NCBI GenBank assembly: GCA_040269895.1
Contig: CP158568.1
Coordinates: forward strand, 4,492,001 to 4,556,000
Reading direction: 5' to 3'
DNA: 64,000 bases
Origin: Ancalomicrobiaceae bacterium S20
GTDB lineage: Bacteria > Pseudomonadota > Alphaproteobacteria > Rhizobiales > Ancalomicrobiaceae
The stretch's first letter is position 1, and each line of letters starts with the position of its first letter. A program made the position numbers and the translations under genes. Positions 21,146 to 31,066 of this stretch are shown one piece after another. The notes beneath the pieces were generated by a model. It had not been told where the DNA came from and ran no database searches. It worked only from the letters and a program-made list of their open reading frames with translations.

Positions 21146-22099
21146 TCAGGGCGCCGCCGCGTCTGCTTCTGCTGTGACCTTTTCCACCACCTGCCGGCCG
21201 AAGTCCGGGGCGGCGGTGTCCTGGCCGACGTCGATGATCGAGCGGCGGATTGCGCGGGTGCGGGCGAAGAGGTCGTAGAGCGCGTCGCCGTCGGCGTAGC
21301 GGATCGCGCGCTGGAGCACGAACAGATCCTCGATGAAGCGGCCGAGCATCTCGAGCACCGCGTCCTTGTTGTGCAGGAACACGTCGCGCCACATGGTCGG
21401 ATCGGACGCCGCGATGCGGGTGAAGTCGCGGAAGCCGCCGGCGGAGAACTTGATGACCTCCGACTCGGTCACCTTCTCCAGGTCGGCGGCGGTGCCGACG
21501 ATGTTGTAGGCGATCAGATGCGGGATGTGGCTTGTGATCGCCAGCACCATGTCGTGGTGCTCCGGCGTCATGGTCTCGACCTTCGAGCCCATCGCGGCCC
21601 AGAACCGGGCGAGCCGCTCGGTCGCGGCCTCTTCCGTGCCCGGCACCGGGGTCAGGATGCACCAGCGGCCGCGGAACAGCTCGGCGAAGCCGGCGTCCGG
21701 GCCGGAATGCTCGGTGCCCGCGACCGGATGCGCCGGCACGAAATGCACGCCTTCCGGAATGAACGGCGCCATCTGCTTGACGACGTCGCCCTTGACCGAA
21801 CCGACGTCGGAGACGATCGCGCCCGGCTTCAGCGCCGGGGCGATCGCTTCGGCCACCGCGCCCGAAGCGCCGACCGGCACCGAAACGATCACGCAGTCGG
21901 CGCCGCGCACCGCCTCGGCCGGATCGGCGGAATAGAGATCGCCGAGGCCGAGCTCGCGAGCGCGGGCGAGCGTCTCGGGCCGGCGGGTCGAGATCGCGAT
22001 CTCGCCGACCAGCCCGTAGGCGCGCGCGGCGCGGGCGATCGACGAGCCGATCAGGCCGATGCCGATGAGCGCCAGCTTGCCGAAGACGGGTTCCGTCAC
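21146..22099 (-). CDS. tyrC: Prephenate/arogenate dehydrogenase
   Basis: This NAD(P)-dependent enzyme oxidatively decarboxylates prephenate or arogenate in tyrosine synthesis. The 317-residue product starts with the dinucleotide-binding [19 protein letters not shown]. The substrate-binding segment [14 protein letters not shown] is intact, as is the helical domain with [15 protein letters not shown]. The start is a GTG at 22099 that overlaps the hisC stop by four bases (GTGA). The hisC-tyrC pairing suggests that the aminotransferase also serves aromatic amino acid synthesis. Preference for prephenate or arogenate cannot be read from the sequence. Confidence 0.93.
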   Translation of the reverse strand: MTEPVFGKLALIGIGLIGSSIARAARAYGLVGEIAISTRRPETLARARELGLGDLYSADPAEAVRGADCVIVSVPVGASGAVAEAIAPALKPGAIVSDVGSVKGDVVKQMAPFIPEGVHFVPAHPVAGTEHSGPDAGFAELFRGRWCILTPVPGTEEAATERLARFWAAMGSKVETMTPEHHDMVLAITSHIPHLIAYNIVGTAADLEKVTESEVIKFSAGGFRDFTRIAASDPTMWRDVFLHNKDAVLEMLGRFIEDLFVLQRAIRYADGDALYDLFARTRAIRRSIIDVGQDTAAPDFGRQVVEKVTAEADAAAP

Positions 22100-23193
22100 T
22101 TCAGGAACTCCGTCAGCGCGGCGATCACGTCCTCGTTCGCCTCGGCCGAGCCGATGGTGATGCGCAACGCATTGGGCAGGCCGTAGGCGTCCATGCGGCG
22201 CACGATGATGCCCTGCGACTGCAGGAACGCGTCGGCGTCCGGCGCGCGCCGTCCGTCGCGGTCGGGGAAATGGACCAGCACGAAGTTGCCGACCGACGGC
22301 GTCACGGTCAGGCCGATGGCGCTCAGCGCCTCGGTCACCTTCGGCAGCCAGGTCTCGTTGTGATCGCCGGCACGGGCGGCGAATTCGCGATCCTCGATCG
22401 CGGCCGCCCCGGCGGCGATCGCGGCGGCGTTCATGTTGAACGGCCCGCGATAGCGGTTCAGCGCATCGACGACGTGCTCGGGGCCGTACATCCAGCCGAT
22501 CCGTAGGCCGGCGAGGCCGTAGATCTTGGAGAAGGTGCGCGCCATCACGACATTGTTCGACTGCGAGACGAGCTCGATGCCGCTCTCGTAGTCGTTGCGC
22601 CGGACGTATTCGGCATAGGCCGCGTCGAGCACGAGCAGCACGTGCGGCGGCAGGCCGGCGTGCAGGCGCTTGACCTCGTCGAACGGCAGATAGGAGCCGG
22701 TCGGGTTGTTCGGGTTGGCCAGGAACATGATCTTGGTCTTCGGCGTCACGGCGGCCAGCAGCGCGTCGACGTCGGCCGTGAAGTTCTTCTCGGGCACCTT
22801 GACCGGCGTGCCGCCGGCGCCGGTGATCGCGATCGGATAGACCAGGAAACCGTACTCGGAATAAACGCCCTCGTCGCCCGGTCCTACATAGATCGAGGTC
22901 AGGAGATGCAGGATCTCGTCGGAGCCGTTGCCGCAGACGATGCGGTCGGCGCCGAGGCCATGGGCGCGGGCGATCGCCTCGCGCAGCCGGGTCGCCGAAC
23001 CGTCGGGATAGAACTCGAGCTTGGCGGCGAGGTCGCGATAGGCCTCGATCGCCTTCGGACTGGCACCGAGCGGCGTCTCGTTGGAGGAGAGCTTATGCAG
23101 CTTCGTGCCGCCCGTCGCTGTCGACTTGCCCGGAACATACGGGGCGATGTCGAGAATGCCGGACCTCGGGACGGGACGAACGACGCTGTTCAT
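22096..23193 (-). CDS. hisC: Histidinol-phosphate aminotransferase
   Basis: This PLP enzyme of fold type I exchanges the amino group in histidinol phosphate synthesis; HisC-like enzymes beside tyrC often also transaminate aromatic keto acids. The 365-residue product shows [20 protein letters not shown], the [13 protein letters not shown] phosphate-pocket segment and [12 protein letters not shown]. The PLP-Lys lies in [17 protein letters not shown]. The end, [15 protein letters not shown], is also typical. It leads the hisC-tyrC pair. Confidence 0.94.
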   Translation of the reverse strand: MNSVVRPVPRSGILDIAPYVPGKSTATGGTKLHKLSSNETPLGASPKAIEAYRDLAAKLEFYPDGSATRLREAIARAHGLGADRIVCGNGSDEILHLLTSIYVGPGDEGVYSEYGFLVYPIAITGAGGTPVKVPEKNFTADVDALLAAVTPKTKIMFLANPNNPTGSYLPFDEVKRLHAGLPPHVLLVLDAAYAEYVRRNDYESGIELVSQSNNVVMARTFSKIYGLAGLRIGWMYGPEHVVDALNRYRGPFNMNAAAIAAGAAAIEDREFAARAGDHNETWLPKVTEALSAIGLTVTPSVGNFVLVHFPDRDGRRAPDADAFLQSQGIIVRRMDAYGLPNALRITIGSAEANEDVIAALTEFLK

Positions 23194-23389
23194 GGGGCTC
23201 TCCGCAGTGACACGCGGTCTGGTGGTCCATCAACCCCTCGGATGCCTGATCCATTCGCGGGAGTGATCGATCACACGTCTGATTGTGAGTGGTTCGGCTT
23301 CATGGGACGGGAGGGATCCACGCCCCGCGATCGAACCGCTCGGAAGGGCCTCTTCATAGGATCGGGGGCCGAGGAAATCAAAGAAAACA

Positions 23390-23418
23390 TTGACACGGCG
23401 CCGAGGCGGCGAATAGCT
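23390..23418 (+). promoter_or_regulatory. Promoter candidate for metX-metW
   Basis: A perfect TTGACA stands at 23390-23395. The best -10 is AATAGC at 23412-23417 with 16-base spacing. The transcript leader would be about 75 bases. I looked for a SAM-II type riboswitch in the leader and did not find its conserved core. Confidence 0.4.
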
Positions 23419-23492
23419 GATCGCCCCGCGCGGCGACGCGTCCACGACAGGTGCTGTCGCGGATCCGATCCAGGCGACCGGCGCGGAACGGG

Positions 23493-24698
23493 ATGCCGGC
23501 GATGACCGAACTTAGGCCGACCGAAGACACCGTTTCCCTGGCGCGGCGCCGCGAAGCCGACGATCCGTCGAGCCCGGTCGCGCGCTTCGGCACGGACCGC
23601 GCACTGATGCTCGACGCCGGCGTCGCCATCGCGCCCTGGCAGATCGCGTACCAGACCTACGGCGCGCTCAATGCCGACAAGTCGAACGCCGTGCTCGTCT
23701 GCCATGCGCTGACCGGCGACCAGCATGTCGGCAATACCCATCCGGTCACCGGCAAGCCGGGCTGGTGGACCTCGATGATCGGCCCGGGCAAGCCGATCGA
23801 TACCGACCGCTACTTCGTGATCTGCGCGAACGTGCTCGGCGGCTGCCTCGGCACCACCGGTCCAGCCTCGACCAATCCCGCGACGGGTAAGCCCTACGGT
23901 CTCGACCTGCCGGTGATCACCATTCGCGACATGGTGCGCGCGCAGGCCGCGCTGGTCGACAGTTTCGGCATCGGCGAGCTGTTCCTGGTGATCGGCGGCT
24001 CGATGGGCGGCATGCAGGTGCTGCAATGGGCCGCCTCCTATCCGGAGCGCGTGTTCGCCTGCCTGCCGATCGCCACCGGCCCGCGGCATTCCTCGCAGAA
24101 CATCGCCTTCCACGAGGTCGGCCGGCAGGCGGTCATGGCCGATCCGGACTGGCGCGGCGGGCGCTATCTCGACTTCGACGTCAGCCCGCGCAAGGGGCTC
24201 GCGGTCGCGCGCATGGCGGCGCACATCACCTACCTGTCGGAGGCGGTGCTGCATCGCAAGTTCGGCCGGCGGCTGCAGGATCGCGACAAGCCGACCTTCG
24301 GCTTCGACAGCGATTTCCAGATCGAGAGCTACCTGCGCCACCAGGGCATGACCTTCGTCGACCGTTTCGACGCCAACTCCTACCTCTACATGACCCGGGC
24401 GATGGATTATTTCGATCTCGCCGCCGACCATGGCGGCGTGCTCGCCAACGCCTTCAAGGGCACGAAGACGCGCTTCTGCGTGATGAGCTTCACCTCCGAC
24501 TGGCTGTTCCCGACCACCGAGAGCCGCTCGGTCGTGCATGCGCTCAATGCCGGCGGGGCGAGCGTCTCCTTCGCGGAGATCGTCACCGACCGCGGCCACG
24601 ACGCGTTCCTGCTCGACGAGCCGGAGATGTTCAAGATCGTCAACGGTTTCATTGCCTCGGCCGCGCGGGCGCGGGGCCTGAAGGAGGGCGCGCGATGA
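23493..24698 (+). CDS. metX: Homoserine O-acetyltransferase
   Basis: MetX acetylates homoserine with acetyl-CoA at the entry to methionine synthesis. It has the alpha/beta hydrolase fold: the nucleophile Ser lies in [15 protein letters not shown], and the catalytic Asp/His region shows FTSDWLFPT and [23 protein letters not shown] near the start and [19 protein letters not shown] are family markers. The protein has 401 residues from the ATG at 23493; the next in-frame ATG at 23502 (MTEL) is almost as likely. The stop overlaps the metW start by four bases. The activated ester cannot be told from succinyl by these motifs alone. Confidence 0.94.
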   Translation: MPAMTELRPTEDTVSLARRREADDPSSPVARFGTDRALMLDAGVAIAPWQIAYQTYGALNADKSNAVLVCHALTGDQHVGNTHPVTGKPGWWTSMIGPGKPIDTDRYFVICANVLGGCLGTTGPASTNPATGKPYGLDLPVITIRDMVRAQAALVDSFGIGELFLVIGGSMGGMQVLQWAASYPERVFACLPIATGPRHSSQNIAFHEVGRQAVMADPDWRGGRYLDFDVSPRKGLAVARMAAHITYLSEAVLHRKFGRRLQDRDKPTFGFDSDFQIESYLRHQGMTFVDRFDANSYLYMTRAMDYFDLAADHGGVLANAFKGTKTRFCVMSFTSDWLFPTTESRSVVHALNAGGASVSFAEIVTDRGHDAFLLDEPEMFKIVNGFIASAARARGLKEGAR

Positions 24699-25360
24699 CC
24701 GACCTCGCCCTCGACCCCGTCTCGGCGACCGTCGCCGCCCGTGCCGCTGCGCGCGGCGACCTGCGCGCGATCGCCGATCTGGTCGCGCCCGGCAGCCGCG
24801 TGCTCGACATCGGCTGCGGCGACGGCGCGCTGCTCGAACTGCTGGCGCGCGAGAAGCGCGTCGACGGCCGCGGCATCGAGCTCAGCCAGGCCGGCGTCAA
24901 CGAATGCGTCGGGCGTGGTCTGTCGGTGATCCAGGGCGACGCCGACAGCGACCTCGTCTATTACCCGGACGATGCCTTCGACACGGTGATCCTGAGCCAG
25001 ACGCTGCAGGCGACCCAGCGCCCGAAGGAGGTGCTGAAGCACCTCCTGCGCATCGGCAAGCATGCGATCGTGTCGCTGCCGAACTTCGGGCACTGGCCGA
25101 TGCGGCTGCAGATCCTGTTTCGGGGCCGCATGCCGGTGACGGACAACCTGCCGGTCGCCTGGTACGAGACGCCGAACATCCACTTCTGCACGATCCGCGA
25201 CTTCGTCGAGCTCACCAAGGAGCCCGACGTCGATGCGGTGATGGAGAAGGCGATCGCGCTCAATGGCGCCGGGCAGAAGATCTCGATCAACGCGCCGTGG
25301 TGGTTCTGGAACCTGTTCGGCGAGCAGGCCGTGTTCGTGCTCCGGCGCCGCAAGGCGTGA
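24695..25360 (+). CDS. metW: Methionine biosynthesis protein MetW
   Basis: The 221-residue protein has a SAM-methyltransferase-like fold, with [15 protein letters not shown] as motif I. The typical MetW features are [32 protein letters not shown] and [16 protein letters not shown]. MetW works with MetX in many proteobacteria and is needed for homoserine acetylation. The ATG at 24695 is embedded in the metX stop (ATGA) and is served by AAGGAGG at the right spacing. The gene tail ends cleanly. Confidence 0.95.
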   Translation: MTDLALDPVSATVAARAAARGDLRAIADLVAPGSRVLDIGCGDGALLELLAREKRVDGRGIELSQAGVNECVGRGLSVIQGDADSDLVYYPDDAFDTVILSQTLQATQRPKEVLKHLLRIGKHAIVSLPNFGHWPMRLQILFRGRMPVTDNLPVAWYETPNIHFCTIRDFVELTKEPDVDAVMEKAIALNGAGQKISINAPWWFWNLFGEQAVFVLRRRKA

Positions 25361-25426
25361 GCCGCGACGCTCTTCAGCGCTGACGGGCGGGCGCCGCGGC
25401 CCGCTCGCGCTGACGCATCGCCCGGA

Positions 25427-26746
25427 TCAGTTCGTGATGCGCGGCGACGAGAAGTTCTGGAAGATCTTCACGAAGGCGTCCTTGATGCCCTGCGTGTCGC
25501 TGGCCTTCAGATAGAGATTGCCGGCGCAGGCGCGCAGCATCGGCTCGACGTCGTCGTCGCGGGTGCCACTGCCGCCGTGCTGGCTCGGCATGCCGAGGGT
25601 GGCGTTGTAGCCCCAGTCCCAGGCCATCGGCAGATACGGCGTGTGCACAAAGCCGACCGAGACGTTCTTGCTCGCGGCGGTCTTGCAGAAGCTCGTGTCG
25701 AGGACGTCGACCTGCGCCCGATAGGGCAGGTTCCAGGTCCAGAAACGGCCCGGATCCTGGACGCCGTCGGTCGCGATGATCAGCAGCTTCTTCGCGGTGG
25801 CCTGCGTCGAGCCGTCACCGCCGGTGCCGACCGCGTTGAGCATCGCCGTGATGTTTTCGTTGAAATGGGTCGCGCCGTCGCTCTCGCCCGAGGACGATGG
25901 CGTCGAGGGGTAGTTGTTCTGGATCTGCGTGAAGTTATAGGTGATCGTCGCGAGCTGGTTGAGGTTGACGTCGAAACCGTAGAGCGCCAACCGGATTTTC
26001 GGTGTCGGCGAGTTCGACTGGGTGGCGACCTGGATCAGGTTCTGGATGCCCTGGTTCACGATCTGGAACCGCAGCGAGATATTGTTGGCAATCGCGTAGC
26101 CGTAGCTGTCGGTCCACTTGCCGTTCACCCAATAGGACGACGAACCGTCGTGGCAGGCGAAGGCGCAGCCGGTCTTGCTCATCAACTGGTCGATGTCGGC
26201 CTGGCTCGCGCCCAGGGCCATCGAGCCGGAGGTATCGATCATCAGGTAGACGTCGATGTAGGGGGGCAGGCTCGAGGTCGCGGAGGACGAGCCCGAAATC
26301 GTGGTCGAGGCCATGCCGATGAGATTGCCGAAGATCAACGGCACGGTCGCGGTGTATGTCGCCTTGGCGGTCAGGGTCAGATTGGCCTGGGTGACGACCA
26401 CGCTGTAGGTGTACGTTGCGTTATTGCCGACGGTGGCATTCTGAACGAAGGTCTGCTCGCCGGTCGACTTTCGGGTGGCGAGGGTCGGACTCGTGCCGGC
26501 ATTCTGGGCGACGGCGGCCAGCGCGGCGCTGTCCGCGGCCTTGTCGAGCCGGGTCTGCGCCGAGGTCATACGCGTGTAGTCGATGGCCAAGCCACCGACC
26601 ATGATCAGCGGCAGGGCCAGCAATCCGAATGTGACGGCAACATTGCCGCGTTCGGACCGCCACAATCTTTTCACGATGTTTCTGATGACAAGCACCTGGT
26701 ATGATCCGCTTGGTCGCCTGGCGGAGTCTTGCCATCGAAAATTCAC
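25427..26746 (-). CDS. TadG-like pilus assembly protein with vWA domain
   Basis: The protein has up to 439 residues. After a short basic lead, the ERGNVAVTFGLLALPLIMVG segment is the TadE/TadG-type anchor, with the membrane helix preceded by RGN and followed by AIDYTRM. A von Willebrand A domain follows, with the MIDAS motif DTSGSM at residues 171-176, and later ATHFNENITAML and LLIIATDGVQDPG. TadG-like proteins belong to Flp/Tad pilus systems, but no other tad or flp gene is nearby. The start is uncertain: GTG codons at 26746, 26695 and 26674 are all possible, none with a clear ribosome-binding site. The C-terminal half has four Cys. Confidence 0.78.
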   Translation of the reverse strand: MNFRWQDSARRPSGSYQVLVIRNIVKRLWRSERGNVAVTFGLLALPLIMVGGLAIDYTRMTSAQTRLDKAADSAALAAVAQNAGTSPTLATRKSTGEQTFVQNATVGNNATYTYSVVVTQANLTLTAKATYTATVPLIFGNLIGMASTTISGSSSATSSLPPYIDVYLMIDTSGSMALGASQADIDQLMSKTGCAFACHDGSSSYWVNGKWTDSYGYAIANNISLRFQIVNQGIQNLIQVATQSNSPTPKIRLALYGFDVNLNQLATITYNFTQIQNNYPSTPSSSGESDGATHFNENITAMLNAVGTGGDGSTQATAKKLLIIATDGVQDPGRFWTWNLPYRAQVDVLDTSFCKTAASKNVSVGFVHTPYLPMAWDWGYNATLGMPSQHGGSGTRDDDVEPMLRACAGNLYLKASDTQGIKDAFVKIFQNFSSPRITN

Positions 26747-26800
26747 TAAATCATTGACGTCATCTTCGAAATTCGGTGCTTCCGCTTGGGTATATGCAGG

Positions 26801-27600
26801 TCAGCACGTCGCCGGCGGCGTCGTGTCGGGGTCGGGCCGGGCCGCACGGCCGACCGGCGTCGGCGAGATGCCGTTCGGGACCAGCACCGGCACCGGCCGA
26901 AACAGCGGCAAAAGCCTTGCACGGGTTCGCGCGCGTGCCGGCAGGCCCTGGTAGAGCTGCTTGGTCGCCTCGACGATCACCACGCCCGACAGGGCCGGCC
27001 AGAGCCGGCCGCCGACACGCTCGAAGGCGACGCCGGAGCGGATCAGGAACGACCGTTCGAACGGCGCCATGTAGAGCGCGCCGGTCCAGTCGATCGGCGA
27101 ATAGAGCGTCTCCTTGAGCAGCCGGTCGAGCTGGCCGCGCGAGAACGGCCGGCCGTGGCCGAACGGCGTCGTTTCCATGCGGGCCCACAATCCCGAGCGG
27201 TTCGGCACCACGGCGATCAGCCGGCCGCCGGGCGCCAGCACCCGCCAGACCTCGCGCAGCACGTCGGAGGGTTTTCGGCCATCTCCAGGCAATGGACGAG
27301 CAGCGCGCGGTCGATCGAGGAATCGGGCAGCGGCAGCGCATCCTCGTGGACGAGCGCGGTGGCGGAGGGCCCTTCGGAGGGCCAGTTCACGACGCCCTGC
27401 GGCGCCGGCATCAAGCCGATGACGCGCTCGGCCTGGTCGCGGAACGGCCGGAGATAGGGCGTGGCGTAGCCGAGACCCATGACGCGGTCGCCGGCGACCT
27501 TCGGCCACATGGCGGTCAGCCGGGCGCGCAGCACGCGGCGGACCAGCCGGCCGAGCGGCTCGCCGTAAAAGTTCCTCAGATCGACGACGTCCAGATACAT
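26801..27600 (-). pseudogene. SAM-dependent methyltransferase, frameshifted
   Basis: Two frames together make one class I methyltransferase of about 266 residues. The first, from the ATG at 27600, reads MYLDVVDLRNFYGEPLGRLV through ALLVHCLEMAENP. Reading must then shift by one base at 27266-27271 (CCCTCC on the coding strand) to continue as SDVLREVWRVLAPGGRLIAV and on to the stop at 26801. One missing base in the C-run explains it. No other lesion was seen, so this may be a sequencing error or a recent mutation. The substrate is unknown; sequence style is Methyltransf_11. It is divergent from gloB. Confidence 0.75.
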
Positions 27601-27779
27601 GGGGGCTGTTGTTCCCTGTGCCTTCGGATGTTCGTCTCGTCGAAACCGGGGCCCGACGAAAATCTGTCTTGCTCGGAACGCCTGCCGCGTCGTCGTGATT
27701 CAGCCGCGGGGCGCTGCCATGATGGCCATGTTCGTACCGCGATGTTACGTAATCACCAAACCCGTGGAGACCAGACACG

Positions 27780-28574
27780 ATGCTCGAGGAAAACGAGGCG
27801 TCATCCCCCATCGCGATCGAGGTCTTCCGGCTGCGCGAGGACAATGCCGGGGTGATCCTGCGCTCGAAGGCGAGCGGACGGGTCGCAACGATCGATGCGC
27901 CGGACGCCGAGGCGGTGGCGGCGCGGCTCGACAAGGCCGGGCTCCGGCTCACCGACATCTTCGTGACGCATCACCACGGCGACCACGTCGAGGGCATTCC
28001 GGCGCTGAAGGCCCGCTACGGCGCCCGCGTGATCGGCGCCCGCGCCGATGCACACCGGATCGCCGATCTCGATCTCCTGGTCGCGGAAGGCGAGAGCTTC
28101 GATTTCGGCGGCGATGCCGTCACCGTGCTCGAGACGCCCGGCCACACGGTCGGGCACATCAGCTTCCATATCCCGTCGGCGAAGGCCGCCTTTGTCGGCG
28201 ATACGCTGTTCGAGATGGGCTGCGGCCGGCTGTTCGAGGGCACGCCCGCGGAGATGTGGGCCTCGCTCGGCAAGCTCCGCGGCCTGCCGGCGGAGACGCG
28301 GCTGCACGTCGGACACGACTACGGCATGACCAACGTGCGCTTCGCGCTGTCGGTGACGCCGCACGATCCGCAGCTCGAGGCGATCCTGGCCGAGAAGAAG
28401 GCGGCGGGTCCCGGCGGCTTTTTCGCCGTGACCACCGTCGAGCGCGAGATCGCGATCAACCCGTTCCTGCGGGCCGCCGATCCGGCGTTCCGCGCGGCAG
28501 CGGGTTTCGGCGCCGATGCGGATCCGGTCCAGGTGTTCGCGGTGCTGCGCGAGAAGCGCAACTCGTTCCGGTGA
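27780..28574 (+). CDS. gloB: Hydroxyacylglutathione hydrolase (glyoxalase II)
   Basis: This metallo-beta-lactamase-fold hydrolase splits S-lactoylglutathione, the second step of methylglyoxal detoxification. The 264-residue product has the zinc motif THHHGDHVEG, LETPGHTVGHISFHI, FVGDTLFEMGCGRLFEGTP and the C-terminal substrate domain with HPQLE-like TPHDPQLEAIL. The HEYT segment of typical GloB is GHDYGMTNVRFALS here, a mild variant. GGAG stands about 12 bases before the start. The DUF985 cupin gene follows within 8 bases. Confidence 0.88.
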   Translation: MLEENEASSPIAIEVFRLREDNAGVILRSKASGRVATIDAPDAEAVAARLDKAGLRLTDIFVTHHHGDHVEGIPALKARYGARVIGARADAHRIADLDLLVAEGESFDFGGDAVTVLETPGHTVGHISFHIPSAKAAFVGDTLFEMGCGRLFEGTPAEMWASLGKLRGLPAETRLHVGHDYGMTNVRFALSVTPHDPQLEAILAEKKAAGPGGFFAVTTVEREIAINPFLRAADPAFRAAAGFGADADPVQVFAVLREKRNSFR

Positions 28575-28582
28575 GGGCGGCG

Positions 28583-29032
28583 ATGCAGGATCTCAGTGCG
28601 GCGCAGATCGTCGACATGCTCGGGCTCGCCCGCCATCCGGAGGGCGGCTATTTCCGCGAGACCTATCGCGATCCCGACGGCGTCGATGGGCGCAGCCACT
28701 CGACGGCGATCTATTTCCTGCTGCCGGCCGGCGAGGTCTCGGCGTGGCATCGGGTCGATGCGGTCGAGACCTGGCACTGGTATGCCGGCGCGCCGCTGGC
28801 GCTGACGGTCTCGGAGAACGGCCACGATGCGTGGTCGGTCCGGCTCGGCGGCAATCTCCTCGGCGGCGAGCGGCCGCAGGCGATCGTGCCGAAGAACGCC
28901 TGGCAGACCGCCGAGAGCCTCGGGGCCTGGACGCTGGTCGGCTGCACGGTGGCGCCGGCGTTCCGGTTCGAGGGTTTTGAACTGGCGCCGCCGGACTGGC
29001 GGCCGCGGCCGCGCGCCGGCCGGTCCGACTGA
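28583..29032 (+). CDS. Cupin protein of the DUF985 family
   Basis: This small cytoplasmic protein of 149 residues has a single cupin fold. Family features are AAQIVDMLGLARHPEGGYF then RETYRD, STAIYFLLPAGEVSAWHRVD and ETWHWYAGAPL. The end, VGCTVAPAFRFEGFELA, is also typical. The biochemical role of DUF985 proteins is not settled. The ATG at 28583 has GAGGG five bases upstream and lies 8 bases after the gloB stop, so the two are probably cotranscribed. Confidence 0.85.
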   Translation: MQDLSAAQIVDMLGLARHPEGGYFRETYRDPDGVDGRSHSTAIYFLLPAGEVSAWHRVDAVETWHWYAGAPLALTVSENGHDAWSVRLGGNLLGGERPQAIVPKNAWQTAESLGAWTLVGCTVAPAFRFEGFELAPPDWRPRPRAGRSD

Positions 29033-29035
29033 TCG

Positions 29036-29908
29036 TCAGGATCGCTTGAACAGCAGATCCTTCGAGGCGACGAGCGCGCCGCCGGTGATCAGCACGGCGG
29101 CCGCGACGATGATCGAGGTGAAGGCGCCGTAGCCGGCGAGGATCAGGAACAGCGTCGACAGGAGCGGCGACAGATAGCTCGCCGCGCCCAGGATCTGGAT
29201 GTCGCCGCGCTTGACGCCATGGTCCCAGACGAAGAAGGCGAGGCCGACCGGGAACAGGCCGAGCCCGACCACCGCCGCCCATTGCACCGCGCCCTGCGGC
29301 CAGACGGTCGTCTCCCAGGCGAGGTGGCAGACCAGCGACAGCGCGGAGGTGGCGAGACAGAAGCCGGCGACGGCGGCGGTCGGCACCGAGCCGAACCGGC
29401 GCGAGGCGACCGAGTAGCTCGACCAGGTCAGCGCCGAACCGATCGCCGCGACATAGCCGAGCGCATGTTCCGGTGCGATCGACAGGCTCTTGCCCTTGGT
29501 GACGATCAGCGCCGCGCCGGCGAGGCCGAGCAGCGCGCCGATCACATGGTGCGGCTTCAGCCGCTCGCCGGGCAGGAAGCCGGAGAACAGCACGATCAGC
29601 AGCGGCCAGGTGTAGTTCACCAGATTGGCCTCGACCGGCGGGGCGAGGCGCAGCGAGGTGAAATAGAGGAAGTGGAAGCCGAACAGGCCGCCGACGCCGA
29701 GCGCCCAGACGGGCCAGGGCTGCCGCAAGGCGCCGGCCCGGCCGGTCGCGACCAGGATCGCGGTCGCGGTGATGCCGGAGATGCCGAAGGCCATCGCGTT
29801 CATCTGGAAGGCCGGGACCGTGCCGGAGGCGGCGGCCATCAGGCCGAGCAGGGACCACATGCCGACTGCCGACAGGCCTATGAGGGTCGCGAGGGTGCGG
29901 GGCGTCAT
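29036..29908 (-). CDS. EamA-family exporter (YddG-like)
   Basis: This is an inner-membrane transporter of 290 residues with about ten predicted helices in two EamA repeats. The first repeat includes AVGMWSLLGLMAAASGTVPA and NLVNYTWPLLIVLFSGFLPG. This resembles the aromatic amino acid exporter YddG, and the second repeat has ILGAASYLSPLLSTLFLILA. The substrate cannot be fixed from sequence. I used the ATG at 29908; the frame stays open to 29971 but the added residues are Arg/Pro-rich and unlike a start. It is convergent with the cupin gene, with only three bases between the stops. Confidence 0.85.
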   Translation of the reverse strand: MTPRTLATLIGLSAVGMWSLLGLMAAASGTVPAFQMNAMAFGISGITATAILVATGRAGALRQPWPVWALGVGGLFGFHFLYFTSLRLAPPVEANLVNYTWPLLIVLFSGFLPGERLKPHHVIGALLGLAGAALIVTKGKSLSIAPEHALGYVAAIGSALTWSSYSVASRRFGSVPTAAVAGFCLATSALSLVCHLAWETTVWPQGAVQWAAVVGLGLFPVGLAFFVWDHGVKRGDIQILGAASYLSPLLSTLFLILAGYGAFTSIIVAAAVLITGGALVASKDLLFKRS

Positions 29909-30143
29909 GGGTGGAGGTTGCTCGGGTCGGAATTGTCGTTGGCGAGGCGGGGCGCGATACGGCCGTTCCATAGCGGAACCATGGATGCCCGTCGATGTTT
30001 CAAGGGCGCCACGTATGTGAAATTGCGCGGGTGCTCCGCGCGAGGGCAGGATGGCTATGGATTGGGCAGCCGGCTACGGTCGCGGTCCCGATCCCGTCCA
30101 CGTTCGCCGCGCTCCCGCGCGCGGCCCTCATCCGGAGCCCGGC

Positions 30144-31031
30144 ATGTCGCCCCGCGATGTCATCCTCGCCGTCGTGATCGCCGCCGTGTGGGGGCTGAGC
30201 TTCGTTGCCGTGAAGCTCGGCGGCGAGGGCATGCCGCCGCTGCTCGCCTCGGCGGGGCGCTTCTTCCTCGCCGCGGTGCCGGCCGTCTTCTTCGTGCCGC
30301 GCCCGAAGACGCCGTTCCGCACGCTGTTCGGCTATGGGTTTGCGATCGGCGTCGTGCAGTTCGGGTTCCTGTTCGTGGCGATCCGGCAGGGCATGCCGGC
30401 GGGGCTCGCCTCGGTGGTGATCCAGATCCAGGTCGCCTTCACGATGCTGCTCGCCGGCTTGTTCCTCGGCGAGCGCCCGACCCGGCTGCAATATATCGGC
30501 TGCGGCGTCGCCATCGCGGGCATCGTCGTGCTGGCCTTCGCGCGCGGCGGCCACGTGCCGCTGGTGCCGTTCCTGATGACGGTGCTCGCCGCGGTCGGCT
30601 GGGCCTTCGGCAATCTCGTCACCAAGCGGGCCGGCCGCATCGAGATGATCCCGTTCGTGATCTGGTCGAGCCTGATCCCGCCGATCCCGCTCATTGCCCT
30701 GTCGCTGCTGCTCGACGGACCGCAGGCCTTCGCAGACGCGCTGACACACACGTCCATGGGCACGGTGATCGCGATCGCGAGCCTCGGCTGGATCGCGACC
30801 GACTTCGGCTTCGGCATGTCGGCGGTGCTCTTGTCGCGCTATCCGGCTGCGATGGTGTCGCCCTTCGCGCTGCTCGTGCCGGTCTTCGGCATTTCCGGCG
30901 GCATGATCTTCCTCGGCGAACGGTTCGGGCCGGGCGTGTTCGTCGGCTGCGCCATCGTGCTTGCCGGCGTGGCGATCAACGTGTTCGGCCCACGCATCGT
31001 GACCTGGCTCCGGCCGCGGCGAGCGGCGTGA
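30144..31031 (+). CDS. EamA-family transporter
   Basis: This is a 295-residue inner-membrane protein with ten predicted helices. It starts SPRDVILAVVIAAVWGLSFV. Later segments are GLASVVIQIQVAFTMLLAGL with FLGERP, and GISGGMIFLGERFGPGVFVG. Both halves carry the GER motif that closes EamA repeats, as in the YdcZ/RhaT-like O-acetylserine/cysteine exporter group. GGAG stands six bases before the chosen ATG; an earlier ATG at 30051 adds a Pro/Arg-rich stretch. It is divergent from the YddG-like gene; the 235 bases between them show no other feature. Confidence 0.86.
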   Translation: MSPRDVILAVVIAAVWGLSFVAVKLGGEGMPPLLASAGRFFLAAVPAVFFVPRPKTPFRTLFGYGFAIGVVQFGFLFVAIRQGMPAGLASVVIQIQVAFTMLLAGLFLGERPTRLQYIGCGVAIAGIVVLAFARGGHVPLVPFLMTVLAAVGWAFGNLVTKRAGRIEMIPFVIWSSLIPPIPLIALSLLLDGPQAFADALTHTSMGTVIAIASLGWIATDFGFGMSAVLLSRYPAAMVSPFALLVPVFGISGGMIFLGERFGPGVFVGCAIVLAGVAINVFGPRIVTWLRPRRAA

Positions 31032-31066
31032 AGCATCGCCCGGAGCGTGGCCGGGCGCCCCGTTGA

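Noticed and set aside
23194-23492. SAM-II or similar riboswitch before metX
   Set aside because: The conserved SAM-II core and pseudoknot arms were not found in the leader; only a promoter candidate is reported.
28593-29858. 421-codon minus-strand frame over the cupin and exporter genes
   Set aside because: It is a shifted reading of the YddG-like gene and the reverse of the cupin gene; the real frames carry clear family motifs.
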